Assembly: GCF_000819785.1 (NCBI RefSeq)
Contig: NZ_CDBK01000087.1
Coordinates: 62,001-126,000, forward strand
DNA from: Aeromonas caviae
GTDB lineage: Bacteria; Pseudomonadota; Gammaproteobacteria; Enterobacterales; Aeromonadaceae
Direction of reading: 5' to 3'
DNA: 64,000 nt
The notes under the pieces were generated by a model that did not search any database, was not told the DNA's origin, and saw nothing but the letters and a program-made list of their open reading frames with translations. Position numbers and translations under genes: made by a program. This document shows, piece after piece, positions 38,929 through 48,290 of the stretch (positions are counted from its first letter, which is position 1; each line of letters starts with the position of its first letter).

Positions 38929-40113
38929 TCAAGGACGCTTGAGGGCGTACAACTTGCCGTCACGGCTCTGCACATACAGGGTGTCACCCTCCACCAGCGG
39001 AGCGGCATAGAGACCACTGCTGTCGAGCTGCTGCATGGCCTTGATGGTCCCGTCGGTACGGTCCAGCCAATACAGGTAACCTTCCACATCGCCGACCACC
39101 ACATAGTCACCCAGGATGACGGGGGCGGTCACAGTGCGGTTTTCCAGCTGGGTGTTGGACCACAGCTCGAGACCGTTGCGACGATCGACCGCAAACAGAT
39201 GGCTGCGGCTGTCGGTCAGCACGATGGCATTGCCGGTCACCGCCATGTCGCGATAACCGGAATACTTGCGCTTCCACACTTCGTCGCCGCTCATCAGCTT
39301 GCGCGCCATCAACTGGCCGTTGTAGGCGATGGCGTAGAGCTCATCACCGGCAATCAGCGGGCTGGCATCGACGTCCACCATCCGATCCAGTTCGGTGGCG
39401 CCGCGCGGGTCAGCCACCTTGGATTGACGCACCGGCTGACCGTTGCTCAGCAGGGCGATGCCCACCTTGCCATCGGCGCGGCCATAGATGACGGCACCGT
39501 TGGTGATGATGGGGGCGCCGGCACTGCGCAGGGTCAGGGGCGGCTGCTCTTCGGACAGGGTCCACTGCAGCTTGCCCTCGTCGGTATCGAGCGCCACCAG
39601 GCGACCGGAGGTGGTCAGCACCACCACGCGGCCATCCTCGACGGCGGGGCTCGCCACCACTTCCCCCGGCACCGTGGTCTGCCACAGCACTTCGCCGTTG
39701 GCCTCGTTCAGGGCGTAGACCACCCCGTTTTCGGACCCGAGGAACAGCTTGCCGTAGCGGGAAACCAGGCCGCCGGAGAGACGGGCGCTGCGCTTGTCGG
39801 CGTTGATGGGCAGATCTGCCAGATCCACGCTCCACAGCTCCTTGCCGCTCTCGCGCTCGAAGGCGGTCACATCGCCATCACGGGCCGCTGCATAGATGCG
39901 GTCCTCTTCCACCACCGGCTTGAGCTGGGAGTAGAAGTTGCCGATGCCATCCCCGACCGAGGAGGACCAGGCGGTATCGGCAGTGAACGCGGACTCGACC
40001 TTGGGCAGGGGCGCCATGGGGTTGAGATCCTCTTCCGAACTGAACAGGGAGCACCCCTGCAAGGCGAAGGAGACAGCCACCCCCAGCGCCATTCGCTTGT
40101 ACAGATTACGCAT
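38929..40113 (-). CDS. bamB: Outer-membrane assembly lipoprotein BamB
   Basis: This 394-residue protein has a signal peptide with lipobox (FALQGC), then an eight-bladed PQQ-type beta-propeller (repeated GxVYALNxxxGEVLW patterns). BamB supports BamA in folding outer-membrane proteins. ATG 40113 is set by the lipoprotein signal that follows and by GAGG upstream. Its start overlaps the yfgM stop by eight bases, so the two are coupled. The order yfgM-bamB-der is as in E. coli. Confidence 0.96.
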   Translation of the reverse strand: MRNLYKRMALGVAVSFALQGCSLFSSEEDLNPMAPLPKVESAFTADTAWSSSVGDGIGNFYSQLKPVVEEDRIYAAARDGDVTAFERESGKELWSVDLADLPINADKRSARLSGGLVSRYGKLFLGSENGVVYALNEANGEVLWQTTVPGEVVASPAVEDGRVVVLTTSGRLVALDTDEGKLQWTLSEEQPPLTLRSAGAPIITNGAVIYGRADGKVGIALLSNGQPVRQSKVADPRGATELDRMVDVDASPLIAGDELYAIAYNGQLMARKLMSGDEVWKRKYSGYRDMAVTGNAIVLTDSRSHLFAVDRRNGLELWSNTQLENRTVTAPVILGDYVVVGDVEGYLYWLDRTDGTIKAMQQLDSSGLYAAPLVEGDTLYVQSRDGKLYALKRP

Positions 40114-40756
40114 CCGGAGCCTCGCCCGCAGTGACGGCTGGCAGCGCCAGATCATCCATCTTCAGCTTGAGTTCGGCGCTGCTCTGCAGGCCGCCGGCAT
40201 CCGCCGCTGCCTGATAGGCATCACGCGCTTCTTCGGCCTTGCCCTGCTTTTGCAGGATGTCGCCGCGCACTTCCGCCACCTGGGCCTTGAAGGCGTCGTT
40301 GTTGATCTTGCCAAGCTGGGCCAGGGCCTCGTCAGCCTTGCCCTGATCGCTCAGGACCCGTGCCAGACGCAGGGCGGCGATGGGCTTGATGCTGTCGTCG
40401 CCACTGGCGGCCACCTGGGTCAGCTGCTCGGCAGCCAAATCCAGCTTGCCCGCCTTGACGGCGGCCGCGGCCAGTTGCAAGGCGGCCAGCTCGGCATAGG
40501 CGTCACCCTTGTGAGCGGTAATGAAGCTCTTTGCCTGCTCCAGGGCGGCGTCATCCCCCTTGGCGAGCTGGGCGGTCATCTCGTTGTAAGCCTGGGAGGC
40601 GGCTTCCTGGTTGTTCTGCTGCATCTCGTTGTAGTAGCGCCAGCCAAAGAGGCCGACCAGACCGATAACAGTTCCTGCGATCACCGAGGTGCCGTTCTCT
40701 TTCCACCAGCTCTTGATGACCTCAACCTGTTGTTCTTCAGTGGTATACACTTCCAC
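40106..40756 (-). CDS. yfgM: YfgM family SecYEG-associated ancillary protein
   Basis: This 216-residue protein has a short cytoplasmic N-terminus, one transmembrane helix at about 22-42 (VIAGTVIGLVGLFGWRYY) and a periplasmic TPR-like domain. In E. coli YfgM associates with the SecYEG translocon and periplasmic chaperones. The hisS stop lies three bases upstream and bamB overlaps its end, so it is inside a tight operon. Confidence 0.94.
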   Translation of the reverse strand: MEVYTTEEQQVEVIKSWWKENGTSVIAGTVIGLVGLFGWRYYNEMQQNNQEAASQAYNEMTAQLAKGDDAALEQAKSFITAHKGDAYAELAALQLAAAAVKAGKLDLAAEQLTQVAASGDDSIKPIAALRLARVLSDQGKADEALAQLGKINNDAFKAQVAEVRGDILQKQGKAEEARDAYQAAADAGGLQSSAELKLKMDDLALPAVTAGEAPDA

Positions 40757-40759
40757 AGC

Positions 40760-42037
40760 TTACTCTCCTTTCGCTGCCAGCAGGGCAATGGCGGCATCGA
40801 CCGAGACGGTCTGTTGCTCGGCCTGGCCACGCAGATATTTGATGGTGATCTCCCCGCTTTGCACCTCGGTCTCCCCAAGGATCAGGGCAATGGCCGCGCC
40901 GCTCTTGTCGGCACGCTTGAGTTGTTTCTTGAAATTGCCGCCGCCGCAGTGGCTCATGAGGCGCAAGTCCGGCAGGGCATCGCGCAGGCGCTCTGCCAGG
41001 GCAAAGCCAGCCTGCTCGGTCCCCTCACCCACCATGCAGAGATAAACATCCACCGCCGGGCGGATGTCAGCATTGAGTTCGAGGGTTTCAAGCATCAGCA
41101 CCAGACGCTCCATCCCCATGGCAAACCCGACAGCTGGCGTCGGCTGGCCACCGAGCTGCTCCACCAGGCCGTCGTAGCGACCACCGGCACAGACGGTGCC
41201 CTGGGCCCCCAGGCTGTTGGTCACCCACTCGAACACGGTCAGGTTGTAGTAGTCGAGGCCGCGCACCAGACGCTCGTTCACCTCGAACTGGATGCCGGCC
41301 GCCGTGAGCAGGCGCTTGAGCCCTTCGAAGTGAGCCAGGCTCTCTTCGCCCAGGTGATCGAACAGACGGGGCGCCCCCACCAGGATGGCCTGCACTTTTT
41401 CGTCTTTGGAGTCGAGCACCCGCAGGGGGTTGCTGTACATGCGGCGCTGGCTCTCTTCGTCCAGCTCGCTCTTGTACTGTTCCAGATAGGCGACCAGGGC
41501 ATCGCGGTAGGCGGCACGTTCGCTGCTCTGGCCGAGGGTGTTGAGCTGCAAGGTGACGTGATCGCTGATGCCGAACAGACGCCACAGGCGGTGAGTCAGC
41601 ATGATGAGCTCGGCATCGATGTCCGGCCCGTTGATGCCGAACAGCTCGACCCCGAACTGGTGGAACTGGCGATAGCGACCTTTCTGGGGACGCTCGTGAC
41701 GGAACATGGGGCCCATGTACCACATCCGGCGTTCCTGGTTGTAAAGCAGACCGTGCTCGATGCCGGCACGCACACAACTGGCGGTCCCTTCCGGACGCAG
41801 GCTCAGGCTGTCGCCGTTGCGGTCTTCAAAGGTGTACATCTCTTTTTCGACCACGTCGGTCACTTCACCGATGGCACGCTTGAACAGATGGGTCTGCTCG
41901 ACGATGGGCATGCGCACTTCGCTGTAGCCATAACTGGCCACGACCTGGCGCAGGATCTGTTCTACTTTCTGCCATACCGGGCTCTGCTCCGGCAGGCAAT
42001 CATTCATACCGCGAATAGCTTGGATCTGTTTTGCCAC
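40760..42037 (-). CDS. hisS: Histidyl-tRNA synthetase
   Basis: This 425-residue class II synthetase charges tRNA-His. Motif 2 ([23 protein letters not shown]) and motif 3 ([13 protein letters not shown]) are intact. So are the histidine-binding strings [15 protein letters not shown] and [12 protein letters not shown], and a C-terminal anticodon-binding domain. Length matches E. coli (424). It lies downstream of ispG, separated by a 138-base gap with a terminator-like hairpin, so it may have its own promoter. Confidence 0.97.
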   Translation of the reverse strand: MAKQIQAIRGMNDCLPEQSPVWQKVEQILRQVVASYGYSEVRMPIVEQTHLFKRAIGEVTDVVEKEMYTFEDRNGDSLSLRPEGTASCVRAGIEHGLLYNQERRMWYMGPMFRHERPQKGRYRQFHQFGVELFGINGPDIDAELIMLTHRLWRLFGISDHVTLQLNTLGQSSERAAYRDALVAYLEQYKSELDEESQRRMYSNPLRVLDSKDEKVQAILVGAPRLFDHLGEESLAHFEGLKRLLTAAGIQFEVNERLVRGLDYYNLTVFEWVTNSLGAQGTVCAGGRYDGLVEQLGGQPTPAVGFAMGMERLVLMLETLELNADIRPAVDVYLCMVGEGTEQAGFALAERLRDALPDLRLMSHCGGGNFKKQLKRADKSGAAIALILGETEVQSGEITIKYLRGQAEQQTVSVDAAIALLAAKGE

Positions 42038-42145
42038 GTTGATACTCGAGAAAAAGAGGTAAAATTTGGCCGCATTATAGGGATTTTCGACCCCGAGGTA
42101 AAATCGGGTGCCCGGATGCGGGATGTAAAATCAACAACCTAAAGC

Positions 42146-42168
42146 CGGGGCCACCCCAGGTGGCCCCG
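42146..42168 (-). terminator. Hairpin after ispG, probable terminator or attenuator
   Basis: A stem CGGGGCCACC / GGTGGCCCCG, eight bases after the ispG stop. The minus-strand side is followed by GCTTT, a weak T-run, so partial read-through into hisS is likely. Confidence 0.6.
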
Positions 42169-42175
42169 TCATCGT

Positions 42176-43306
42176 TCAACCTTTGTCCACCTGGATCTGG
42201 TTGGCCGGATCCAGCATGGCAGCCCGGGCACGGATGCGACGCTCCAGGGTCGGGATCAAATCCTTGTTGTCGAGCCGGTCGACCCGCTGGCCCCCCTCGT
42301 AGAAGGCACTCTTGTTGGCGGCGCCCGCAAGGCCGAGATCGGAGACCAGCGCCTCCCCCGGACCGTTCACCACGCAACCGATGATGGAGACATCCATCGG
42401 GGTGATGATGTCTTCGAGCCGCTCTTCCAGGGCATTGACAGTGCCGATGACGTCGAACTCCTGACGGGAGCAGGAGGGACAAGCGATGAAGTTGATGCCG
42501 CGGGAACGGATACGCAGGGATTTGAGGATGTCGAAGCCCACCTTCACCTCTTCCACCGGATCGGCGGCCAGGGAGATGCGCAGGGTGTCGCCAATCCCTT
42601 CGCTCAGCAACATGCCAAGACCGATGGCGGACTTGACCGCGCCGGCGCGAAAACCGCCCGCTTCCGTGATGCCCAGATGCAGGGGTTGATCGATCTGCTT
42701 GGCCAGCAGGCGATAGGCACCGACCGCCAGGAAGACATCGGACGCCTTGACGCTCACCTTGAAGTTCTGGAAGTCGAGGCGATCCAGGTAATCCACGTGG
42801 CGCATGGCGGACTCCAGCAGCGCCTCCGGGGTAGGCTCGCCGTATTTCTCCTGGAGATCACGCTCAAGGGAACCGCCGTTGACGCCGATGCGGATGGGGA
42901 TGTTGTAGTGACGGGCGCAATCCACCACCGCACGCACCCGCTCTTCGTTGCCGATGTTGCCCGGGTTGATGCGCAGGCAGTCGGCCCCGTACTCGGCCAC
43001 TTTGAGGGCGATGCGGTAGTCGAAGTGGATGTCGGCCACGATGGGGATGCGGGTCTGCTGCTTGATGAGCTTGAACGCTTCCGCCGCCTCCATGGTGGGG
43101 ACGGAGACCCGGACGATGTCGGCGCCGACCCGCTCGATCCGCTGGATCTGCTCGACGGTAGCGGCCACGTCCGTGGTCTTGGTGTTGGTCATGGTCTGTA
43201 CCGTGATGGGGGCATCGCCCCCAACCGGCACGTTGCCGACCATGATCTGTCTGGATTTGCGACGAACGATGGGTGATTCGTGTGCGGGCTTTTCGTGAAC
43301 AGACAT
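42176..43306 (-). CDS. ispG: 4-hydroxy-3-methylbut-2-enyl-diphosphate synthase (flavodoxin)
   Basis: This 376-residue [4Fe-4S] enzyme of the MEP isoprenoid pathway turns MEcPP into HMBPP. The N-terminal TIM-barrel has the family string LRINPGNIG. The cluster ligands are in [11 protein letters not shown] and [13 protein letters not shown], which also holds the fourth ligand Glu. It starts ten bases after rodZ and continues the operon. It depends on Fe-S assembly encoded a few kilobases away. Confidence 0.97.
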   Translation of the reverse strand: MSVHEKPAHESPIVRRKSRQIMVGNVPVGGDAPITVQTMTNTKTTDVAATVEQIQRIERVGADIVRVSVPTMEAAEAFKLIKQQTRIPIVADIHFDYRIALKVAEYGADCLRINPGNIGNEERVRAVVDCARHYNIPIRIGVNGGSLERDLQEKYGEPTPEALLESAMRHVDYLDRLDFQNFKVSVKASDVFLAVGAYRLLAKQIDQPLHLGITEAGGFRAGAVKSAIGLGMLLSEGIGDTLRISLAADPVEEVKVGFDILKSLRIRSRGINFIACPSCSRQEFDVIGTVNALEERLEDIITPMDVSIIGCVVNGPGEALVSDLGLAGAANKSAFYEGGQRVDRLDNKDLIPTLERRIRARAAMLDPANQIQVDKG

Positions 43307-43316
43307 GGCGGACTGA

Positions 43317-44237
43317 TTACTCCTGCGGCAGTGAGAAGCGGGCAGTCCGGCCGTTGTTGTAACGGCTCATGTCGAAGGACTTGCCCTGATATTCGAGATT
43401 GACCGCCATGGGCGCGCCAATGATGAATCTGAGTGGCTCGGGTCCTTCCAGTACCAGTTCGTCGTTCGCCTTCTTCAGACCGCTGAACAGGGTCTTGCCG
43501 TTGGCATCCTTGACGTCCAGCCAGCAATCGGCGGTGAAGCTCATCTTGAGCTGGGGCGCCTTGGCGGGCTCGGTGGTCGTGCTCTCGGCAGTCGAGACCG
43601 CACCGGAAACGTTCGTCGGGACGGCTGCGCTGGCATCCGTAGCGACCACAGGCAGGGTCGCGGTGGCACCGCTCACCACAACCTGGGTGGACACGGCATC
43701 GGACGCTGCGGGCAGCACGGGCTCGGCGACCTCCACGGCGGGGGCAACATTCGCTTCCGGCGTATTGACGGTCGCGCTCATCTCGGTCGCCGCCAGGGCG
43801 TCGTCACCGGCGGAGCGGCGCGCCGTGCTCTGCCACCACCAGGCGACGGAGAGCCCGATCAGCACCAGGATCACCAGCCAGGTCACCACCTTGAGCCGGC
43901 TGTCATTGGCCTGCTGGCGGGAGCGACGGGAGAAGCTCTGCATGTCGATGTTGTCGGGGGGAGTCAGCCCCAGCTTTTCGTAGGCGGCGAGGATGGTCTC
44001 CTCGGGGATACCCACGAGCTTGGCATAGGCCCGCAGATAGCCACGAATGAAGGTATGGGACGTGTGCTTGTCGTAGGTATCCGCTTCGATGGCGGCGATC
44101 AGGGTCAGACGAAGGTGAATGCGGGACGCAACCTGTTCCCGGGTCCAGCCGAGCTGTTCACGGGCGTTGCGCAGCAGCTGGCCTGGGCCAACTGCCTGGG
44201 AGTCGTCTTGGAAATCGTGTGGCTGTTCAGTAGTCAT
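43317..44237 (-). CDS. rodZ: Cytoskeletal cell-shape protein RodZ
   Basis: This 306-residue protein has an N-terminal cytoplasmic helix-turn-helix domain ([20 protein letters not shown]) that binds MreB in the family. A transmembrane helix spans about 115-137 ([19 protein letters not shown]). A low-complexity Ala/Val/Thr periplasmic linker leads to a C-terminal beta-domain (DUF4115; [21 protein letters not shown]). The start overlaps the pilW stop by 11 bases, as in many gammaproteobacteria. Confidence 0.95.
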   Translation of the reverse strand: MTTEQPHDFQDDSQAVGPGQLLRNAREQLGWTREQVASRIHLRLTLIAAIEADTYDKHTSHTFIRGYLRAYAKLVGIPEETILAAYEKLGLTPPDNIDMQSFSRRSRQQANDSRLKVVTWLVILVLIGLSVAWWWQSTARRSAGDDALAATEMSATVNTPEANVAPAVEVAEPVLPAASDAVSTQVVVSGATATLPVVATDASAAVPTNVSGAVSTAESTTTEPAKAPQLKMSFTADCWLDVKDANGKTLFSGLKKANDELVLEGPEPLRFIIGAPMAVNLEYQGKSFDMSRYNNGRTARFSLPQE

Positions 44238-45003
44238 TGGCTAAGTAACGCTTGGCTTGTTGCGAAGTGGGATATTGCCTTACCAGCTCAGTCCCGAATT
44301 GGTGAAGTAATGCCGGTTTGTCCATGGCCTGGGCCAGCCGCAGCCGGAGCCAGAGGCTCTCCTCGTTCTCCTCTGCCACATCGGCAAAGCGCGCGAGGTA
44401 AGACTGGACATCAGGAAGCTTGCCATCTTTCATGGAAAGCTCGGCCATGTCCAGCAATAACCTAGGATTGCGGGGATTATACCCCAAGGCCAGACGATAA
44501 TACTCGCCAGCCTTGTCATTTCTGTGATTTTGCATCGAGCAGAGCGCCGCATTTTCGTAGGTATCGGCGATCTTCACGTAATCGGGCTGACTGACGGCCT
44601 GCAAGAACGCCTTTTCCGCTTCGTCGAAGCGGCCACGGTTGCAGAGGAAGGCGCCATAGTTGTTCATCGCGTCAGCATTGGACGGATCCATGGCCAGCGC
44701 TTTCTTGTAGCTCGCCTCGGCGGCCTTGAAATCCGACACCTGCTGGTAGAAATAGGCAAAACCGATGTAGACCTGAGGATTGTTGGGATCGTACTGAAGG
44801 GCGCGGTCGAGGTTGAATTTGGCCTGCTCGGCATTGCCCTGGCGCAGATACTGGATACCCAGATCGAGACGAGTCTGGGCGGCAGCCTTGAGGTCGGGAC
44901 CCACTTCACGCTGGGTCGAATTCTGGCCAGCGTAAGTGGTCTCTGTGACACAGCCTGGCAGCGCACAGAGCGCTGCCACTACGATCAATGTACGGATATC
45001 CAT
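44227..45003 (-). CDS. pilW: Type IV pilus biogenesis/stability lipoprotein PilW (PilF)
   Basis: This 258-residue lipoprotein has lipobox CALPGC and about six TPR repeats (GIQYLRQGNAEQAKFNLDRA, YIGFAYFYQQVSDFKAAEA). PilF/PilW proteins are pilotins that bring the PilQ secretin to the outer membrane. ATG 45003 was preferred to a TTG at 45018 because the signal peptide follows directly. AGGA is very near this ATG. Gene order rlmN-pilW-rodZ is conserved. Confidence 0.92.
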   Translation of the reverse strand: MDIRTLIVVAALCALPGCVTETTYAGQNSTQREVGPDLKAAAQTRLDLGIQYLRQGNAEQAKFNLDRALQYDPNNPQVYIGFAYFYQQVSDFKAAEASYKKALAMDPSNADAMNNYGAFLCNRGRFDEAEKAFLQAVSQPDYVKIADTYENAALCSMQNHRNDKAGEYYRLALGYNPRNPRLLLDMAELSMKDGKLPDVQSYLARFADVAEENEESLWLRLRLAQAMDKPALLHQFGTELVRQYPTSQQAKRYLANDY

Positions 45004-45029
45004 TTCCTGTCTATACAATGGCTTAGGAG

Positions 45030-46133
45030 TTAAACCATTTTGACGGAAATCCCATCCTGTTGCATCCGATTTTTCATGGTGCGCTTGGTGCGGTCGATCA
45101 CCTCCCCCACCAGCTGCCCACAGGCGGCGTCGATGTCGTCACCACGGGTCTTGCGCACGATGACGGTCAGGCCGTATTCCATCAACACCTTGGAGAAACG
45201 GTCGATACGGCTGTTGCTCGGCTTGCCAAACGGGTTGCCCGGGAAGGGGTTGAACGGGATCAGGTTGATCTTGCAAGGGGTTTCCTTGAGGACCTTGGCC
45301 AGCTCATGGGCATGCTGCATGTCGTCGTTGATGTGATCGAGCAGCACATACTCCACGGTCACCCGGCCGCCGTTGGCGTTGGACTTGGCCAGATAGCGGC
45401 GTACCCCGGCAAGGAAGGACTCGATGTTGTACTTGTCGTTGATCGGCATGATCTCGGAGCGAAGCGCATCGTTCGGCGCATGCAGGGAGATGGCCAGGGC
45501 AACGTCGATCTGGTCCCCCAGCATATCCAGCGCCGGCACCACACCGGAGGTGGAGAGAGTGACGCGGCGCTTGGAGATGCTGAAGCCGAAGTCATCCATC
45601 ATCAGTTTCATGGCCGGTACCACGTTGGCGAGGTTGAGCAGCGGCTCACCCATGCCCATCATCACCACGTTGGTGATGGGGCGCTTGCCGCCCACCACTT
45701 TGGCGGCACGCCACACCTGGCCGATGATCTCGGAGACTTTCAGGTTGCGGTTGAACCCTTGCTGGGCGGTGGAGCAGAAGGTACAGGCCAGGGCGCAGCC
45801 CACCTGGGAGGAGACGCACAGGGTAGCGCGGTCCGCTTCCGGAATGTAGACGGTCTCCACCTCCTGATCGCCCACCTGCAGCGCCCATTTGATGGTGCCA
45901 TCGGCGGAGCGCTGTTCACGGCTGATCTCGGGGGCACGGATCTCGGCAATGGCCTTGAGCCGCTCGCGCAGCGCCTTGTTGACGTTGCTCATCTGATCGA
46001 AATCATCACAACCGAAGTGATAGATCCACTTCATTATCTGGTCTGCCCGGAACGGCTTCTCGCCCAACTCGACGAAGAAGGCACGCATGGCATCCCGGTC
46101 GAGATCCAGCAGGTTGGTTTTTGTTTCGCTCAT
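45030..46133 (-). CDS. rlmN: Dual-specificity rRNA/tRNA methyltransferase RlmN
   Basis: This 367-residue radical SAM enzyme methylates A2503 of 23S rRNA and A37 of some tRNAs. The cluster motif CxxxCxxC is C113, C117 and C120 (CALACTFC). The two catalytic cysteines of the family are C106 and the one in [10 protein letters not shown] near the C-terminus. The frame is open up to 46301. ATG 46133 was chosen because MSETK begins the conserved part and GAGG lies upstream. Confidence 0.96.
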   Translation of the reverse strand: MSETKTNLLDLDRDAMRAFFVELGEKPFRADQIMKWIYHFGCDDFDQMSNVNKALRERLKAIAEIRAPEISREQRSADGTIKWALQVGDQEVETVYIPEADRATLCVSSQVGCALACTFCSTAQQGFNRNLKVSEIIGQVWRAAKVVGGKRPITNVVMMGMGEPLLNLANVVPAMKLMMDDFGFSISKRRVTLSTSGVVPALDMLGDQIDVALAISLHAPNDALRSEIMPINDKYNIESFLAGVRRYLAKSNANGGRVTVEYVLLDHINDDMQHAHELAKVLKETPCKINLIPFNPFPGNPFGKPSNSRIDRFSKVLMEYGLTVIVRKTRGDDIDAACGQLVGEVIDRTKRTMKNRMQQDGISVKMV

Positions 46134-46252
46134 CAGGGGCCTCAGCTCACACACTTCATAAATTATCGGCTGACCTACGTCAGGGGGCGGCATTGTACAA
46201 ATAATGGGTCTGGCTTTCCACCTGGAGAATAAGTGGATATTGGCAGGATGAC

Positions 46253-46284
46253 CAAAAAACAAAAGGGAGCCGAAGCTCCCTTGG
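46253..46284 (-). terminator. Terminator of ndk
   Basis: A stem AAGGGAGC / GCTCCCTT with loop CGAA; on the minus strand it is followed by TTTTGTTTTTT. Confidence 0.85.
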
Positions 46285-46300
46285 TCACCAGCAGACAACA

Positions 46301-46729
46301 TCAGCCGCGCGGGCAGATCTCGTCGTCGGAGAAGAAGTAGGCGATTTCACGGGCGGCAGAGGCCGGGGCATCGGAGCCATGGACGGCGTTGCGATCGATG
46401 CTCTCGGCGTAGCAGGCGCGCAGGGTGCCGGCCAGAGCCTCTTTCGGGTTGGTGGCGCCCATGATTTCACGGTGACGGCGGATGGCGTCTTCACCTTCCA
46501 GCACCTGTACCATGACAGGGCCAGAGGTCATGAAACCGACCAGAGCATCATAAAACGGCTTGCCCTGGTGCTCGGCGTAGAAACCGGCGGCCTGTTCGCT
46601 GGTCAGGTGCAGCATCTTGGCAGCGATGACTTTCAGGCCGGCGCTTTCGAAGCGGCTGTAAATGGCACCAATCAGGTTCTTGCTGACCGCATCCGGCTTG
46701 ACGATGGAGAAGGTACGTTCGATAGCCAT
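46301..46729 (-). CDS. ndk: Nucleoside diphosphate kinase
   Basis: This 142-residue enzyme transfers phosphate between nucleoside tri- and diphosphates through a phosphohistidine. The active-site H117 lies in NAVHGSDA, and the N-terminal [12 protein letters not shown] is typical. Length is one residue less than in E. coli. It has its own -10-like TATAAT upstream and a terminator downstream, so it is probably transcribed alone. Confidence 0.97.
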   Translation of the reverse strand: MAIERTFSIVKPDAVSKNLIGAIYSRFESAGLKVIAAKMLHLTSEQAAGFYAEHQGKPFYDALVGFMTSGPVMVQVLEGEDAIRRHREIMGATNPKEALAGTLRACYAESIDRNAVHGSDAPASAAREIAYFFSDDEICPRG

Positions 46730-46783
46730 TGAGTTCTTTCCTTAACTACAGAGTTTTATTGTAGGAATCCATGTTCGGCGGCG

Positions 46784-46789
46784 ATTATA
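46784..46789 (-). promoter_or_regulatory. Perfect -10 element before ndk
   Basis: TATAAT on the minus strand, 54 bases before the ndk ATG, in a strongly AT-rich region. No clear -35 was found at 16-18 bases. Confidence 0.4.
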
Positions 46790-46966
46790 CGTAAACAAAA
46801 AACGAAATAACACACAAAAAATCAACTTTTTGTTAAACAAAAGAATCCTTGAAACAACATGGTGACTCATCTTGTGCCAGGGCAGAGAGAAAAAATGTGC
46901 GCTTGCGCACGATCGGCATGCTAATGCCTCAAAACCGTATCAATTGCTCAGCAAAGCAGCACTGGA

Positions 46967-46988
46967 AAGGGCACCCTGAGGTGCCCTT
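46967..46988 (-). terminator. Hairpin after the second pepB copy
   Basis: A stem AAGGGCACC / GGTGCCCTT, loop CTGA, 18 bases after the stop. Only a short T-run follows on the minus strand. Confidence 0.6.
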
Positions 46989-47006
46989 GTGATGCCGTTC
47001 ACTGAC

Positions 47007-48290
47007 TCAGCGCGTCTCCGCCATCAGGGTATGGGCGATGGTGCGCATCCCCAGGGTATTGGCCCCGGGCGCCCACAGACTATCGCCGTTTTCGCTGAAG
47101 CAGGCGGCGAGATCGACATGCAGCCACCCTCTTCCCTCATCAGGGACAAAGCGGGAGAGGAAGCCCGCCGCGTTGGAGGCGCCCCCCGGTCCGCCGCCCG
47201 GCACGGGGCGGCTGTTGGCGGTGTCGGCATAGTGGGACGGGCACTGCTGGCGATGCCAGGGCTCCAGCGGGAGCGGCCATGCTGGCTCCTGCTCCGCATC
47301 CGAATAGGCCATGGCGCGGCTCACCAGCCCCTTGTCCAGTCCAAACAGGGCGTTGTAACGCCCTCCCAGCGCCATCACGGCCGCCCCGGTGAGGGTGGCG
47401 GCGTCGATGATGAGCGGCGCACCAGACTCGCCGGCCAGTTGCAAGCCGTCGGCCAGGATCAGACGCCCTTCGGCGTCGGTATTGACCACCTCCACCGTGG
47501 TGCCGTTCTTGTAGGTGAGGATGTCACCCAGCTTGTAGGCATGGCCGGATACCAGGTTCTCGGCGCAGCAGAGGATGAGCTTCACCCGCTTGTCGAGGCC
47601 ACGCAGAATGGCCAGCGCCAGCGCGCCGGTGACGATGGCGGCACCGCCCATGTCGTGTTTCATGGTCAGCATGCCCTGGGAGGTCTTCATGGAGTAGCCG
47701 CCGGAATCGAAGGTGATCCCCTTGCCCACCAGGGCGGCCGCTACCGGCGCCTTGGGATCCTTGCCCGGATTGAAATCCAGCTCCAGCATCACGGGCTCGC
47801 GGTCACTGCCACGACCCACTTGATAGAGACCGACCCAGCCCGCCTGTTGCAGCGCCTCTCCCTTGAGGATGCGATGGCTGATCCGGTCCGGTGCCAGCTC
47901 GGTGAGGAAGGCGGCGGCTTCGACCGCCAGCTCCAGCGGCCCCAGCTGCTCCGGGGTGGCGTTGGTCATCTCCCGCACCCAGCGCCCGCACAGCCAGCGC
48001 GCCTCCAGCTCCTCCCTGTCCTCCTCGGACGAAGTGGCCCACTGCAACCCCACTTCCGCCTTGGGCGTCTGCAGCCCCTGGGCAAAGGCCCACTGCTGCT
48101 CCCGCTCCCAGTGGCCAGCCAGGACCACCTGCTGGATCCCCTGGCTGCACAGGCGCCGCGCCGCCTGCTGGATATCCAGCAAGGGAGTGGCGCTCACCAG
48201 ATGGATCACCATGCCGTCGGCACGGTGGGAGAGCAGTGCCCCCTCCCCCCACTCGGCCGGTGCAAACTCTCGGCTCAACCAGACGTTCAT
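47007..48290 (-). CDS. Peptidase B family leucyl aminopeptidase, second tandem copy
   Basis: This 427-residue M17 aminopeptidase is closely related to the upstream copy. The metal and active-site strings are intact: GKGITFDSGGYSMK, MKHDMGGAA and NTDAEGRLILADG. It should therefore be active. The N-terminal domain is more diverged (MNVWLSREFAPAEWGEGALL). ATG 48290 overlaps the stop of the first copy (ATGA) and has AGGAGG seven bases upstream, so translation is coupled. Many gammaproteobacteria have one pepB after the isc cluster; here it is duplicated. Confidence 0.92.
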   Translation of the reverse strand: MNVWLSREFAPAEWGEGALLSHRADGMVIHLVSATPLLDIQQAARRLCSQGIQQVVLAGHWEREQQWAFAQGLQTPKAEVGLQWATSSEEDREELEARWLCGRWVREMTNATPEQLGPLELAVEAAAFLTELAPDRISHRILKGEALQQAGWVGLYQVGRGSDREPVMLELDFNPGKDPKAPVAAALVGKGITFDSGGYSMKTSQGMLTMKHDMGGAAIVTGALALAILRGLDKRVKLILCCAENLVSGHAYKLGDILTYKNGTTVEVVNTDAEGRLILADGLQLAGESGAPLIIDAATLTGAAVMALGGRYNALFGLDKGLVSRAMAYSDAEQEPAWPLPLEPWHRQQCPSHYADTANSRPVPGGGPGGASNAAGFLSRFVPDEGRGWLHVDLAACFSENGDSLWAPGANTLGMRTIAHTLMAETR

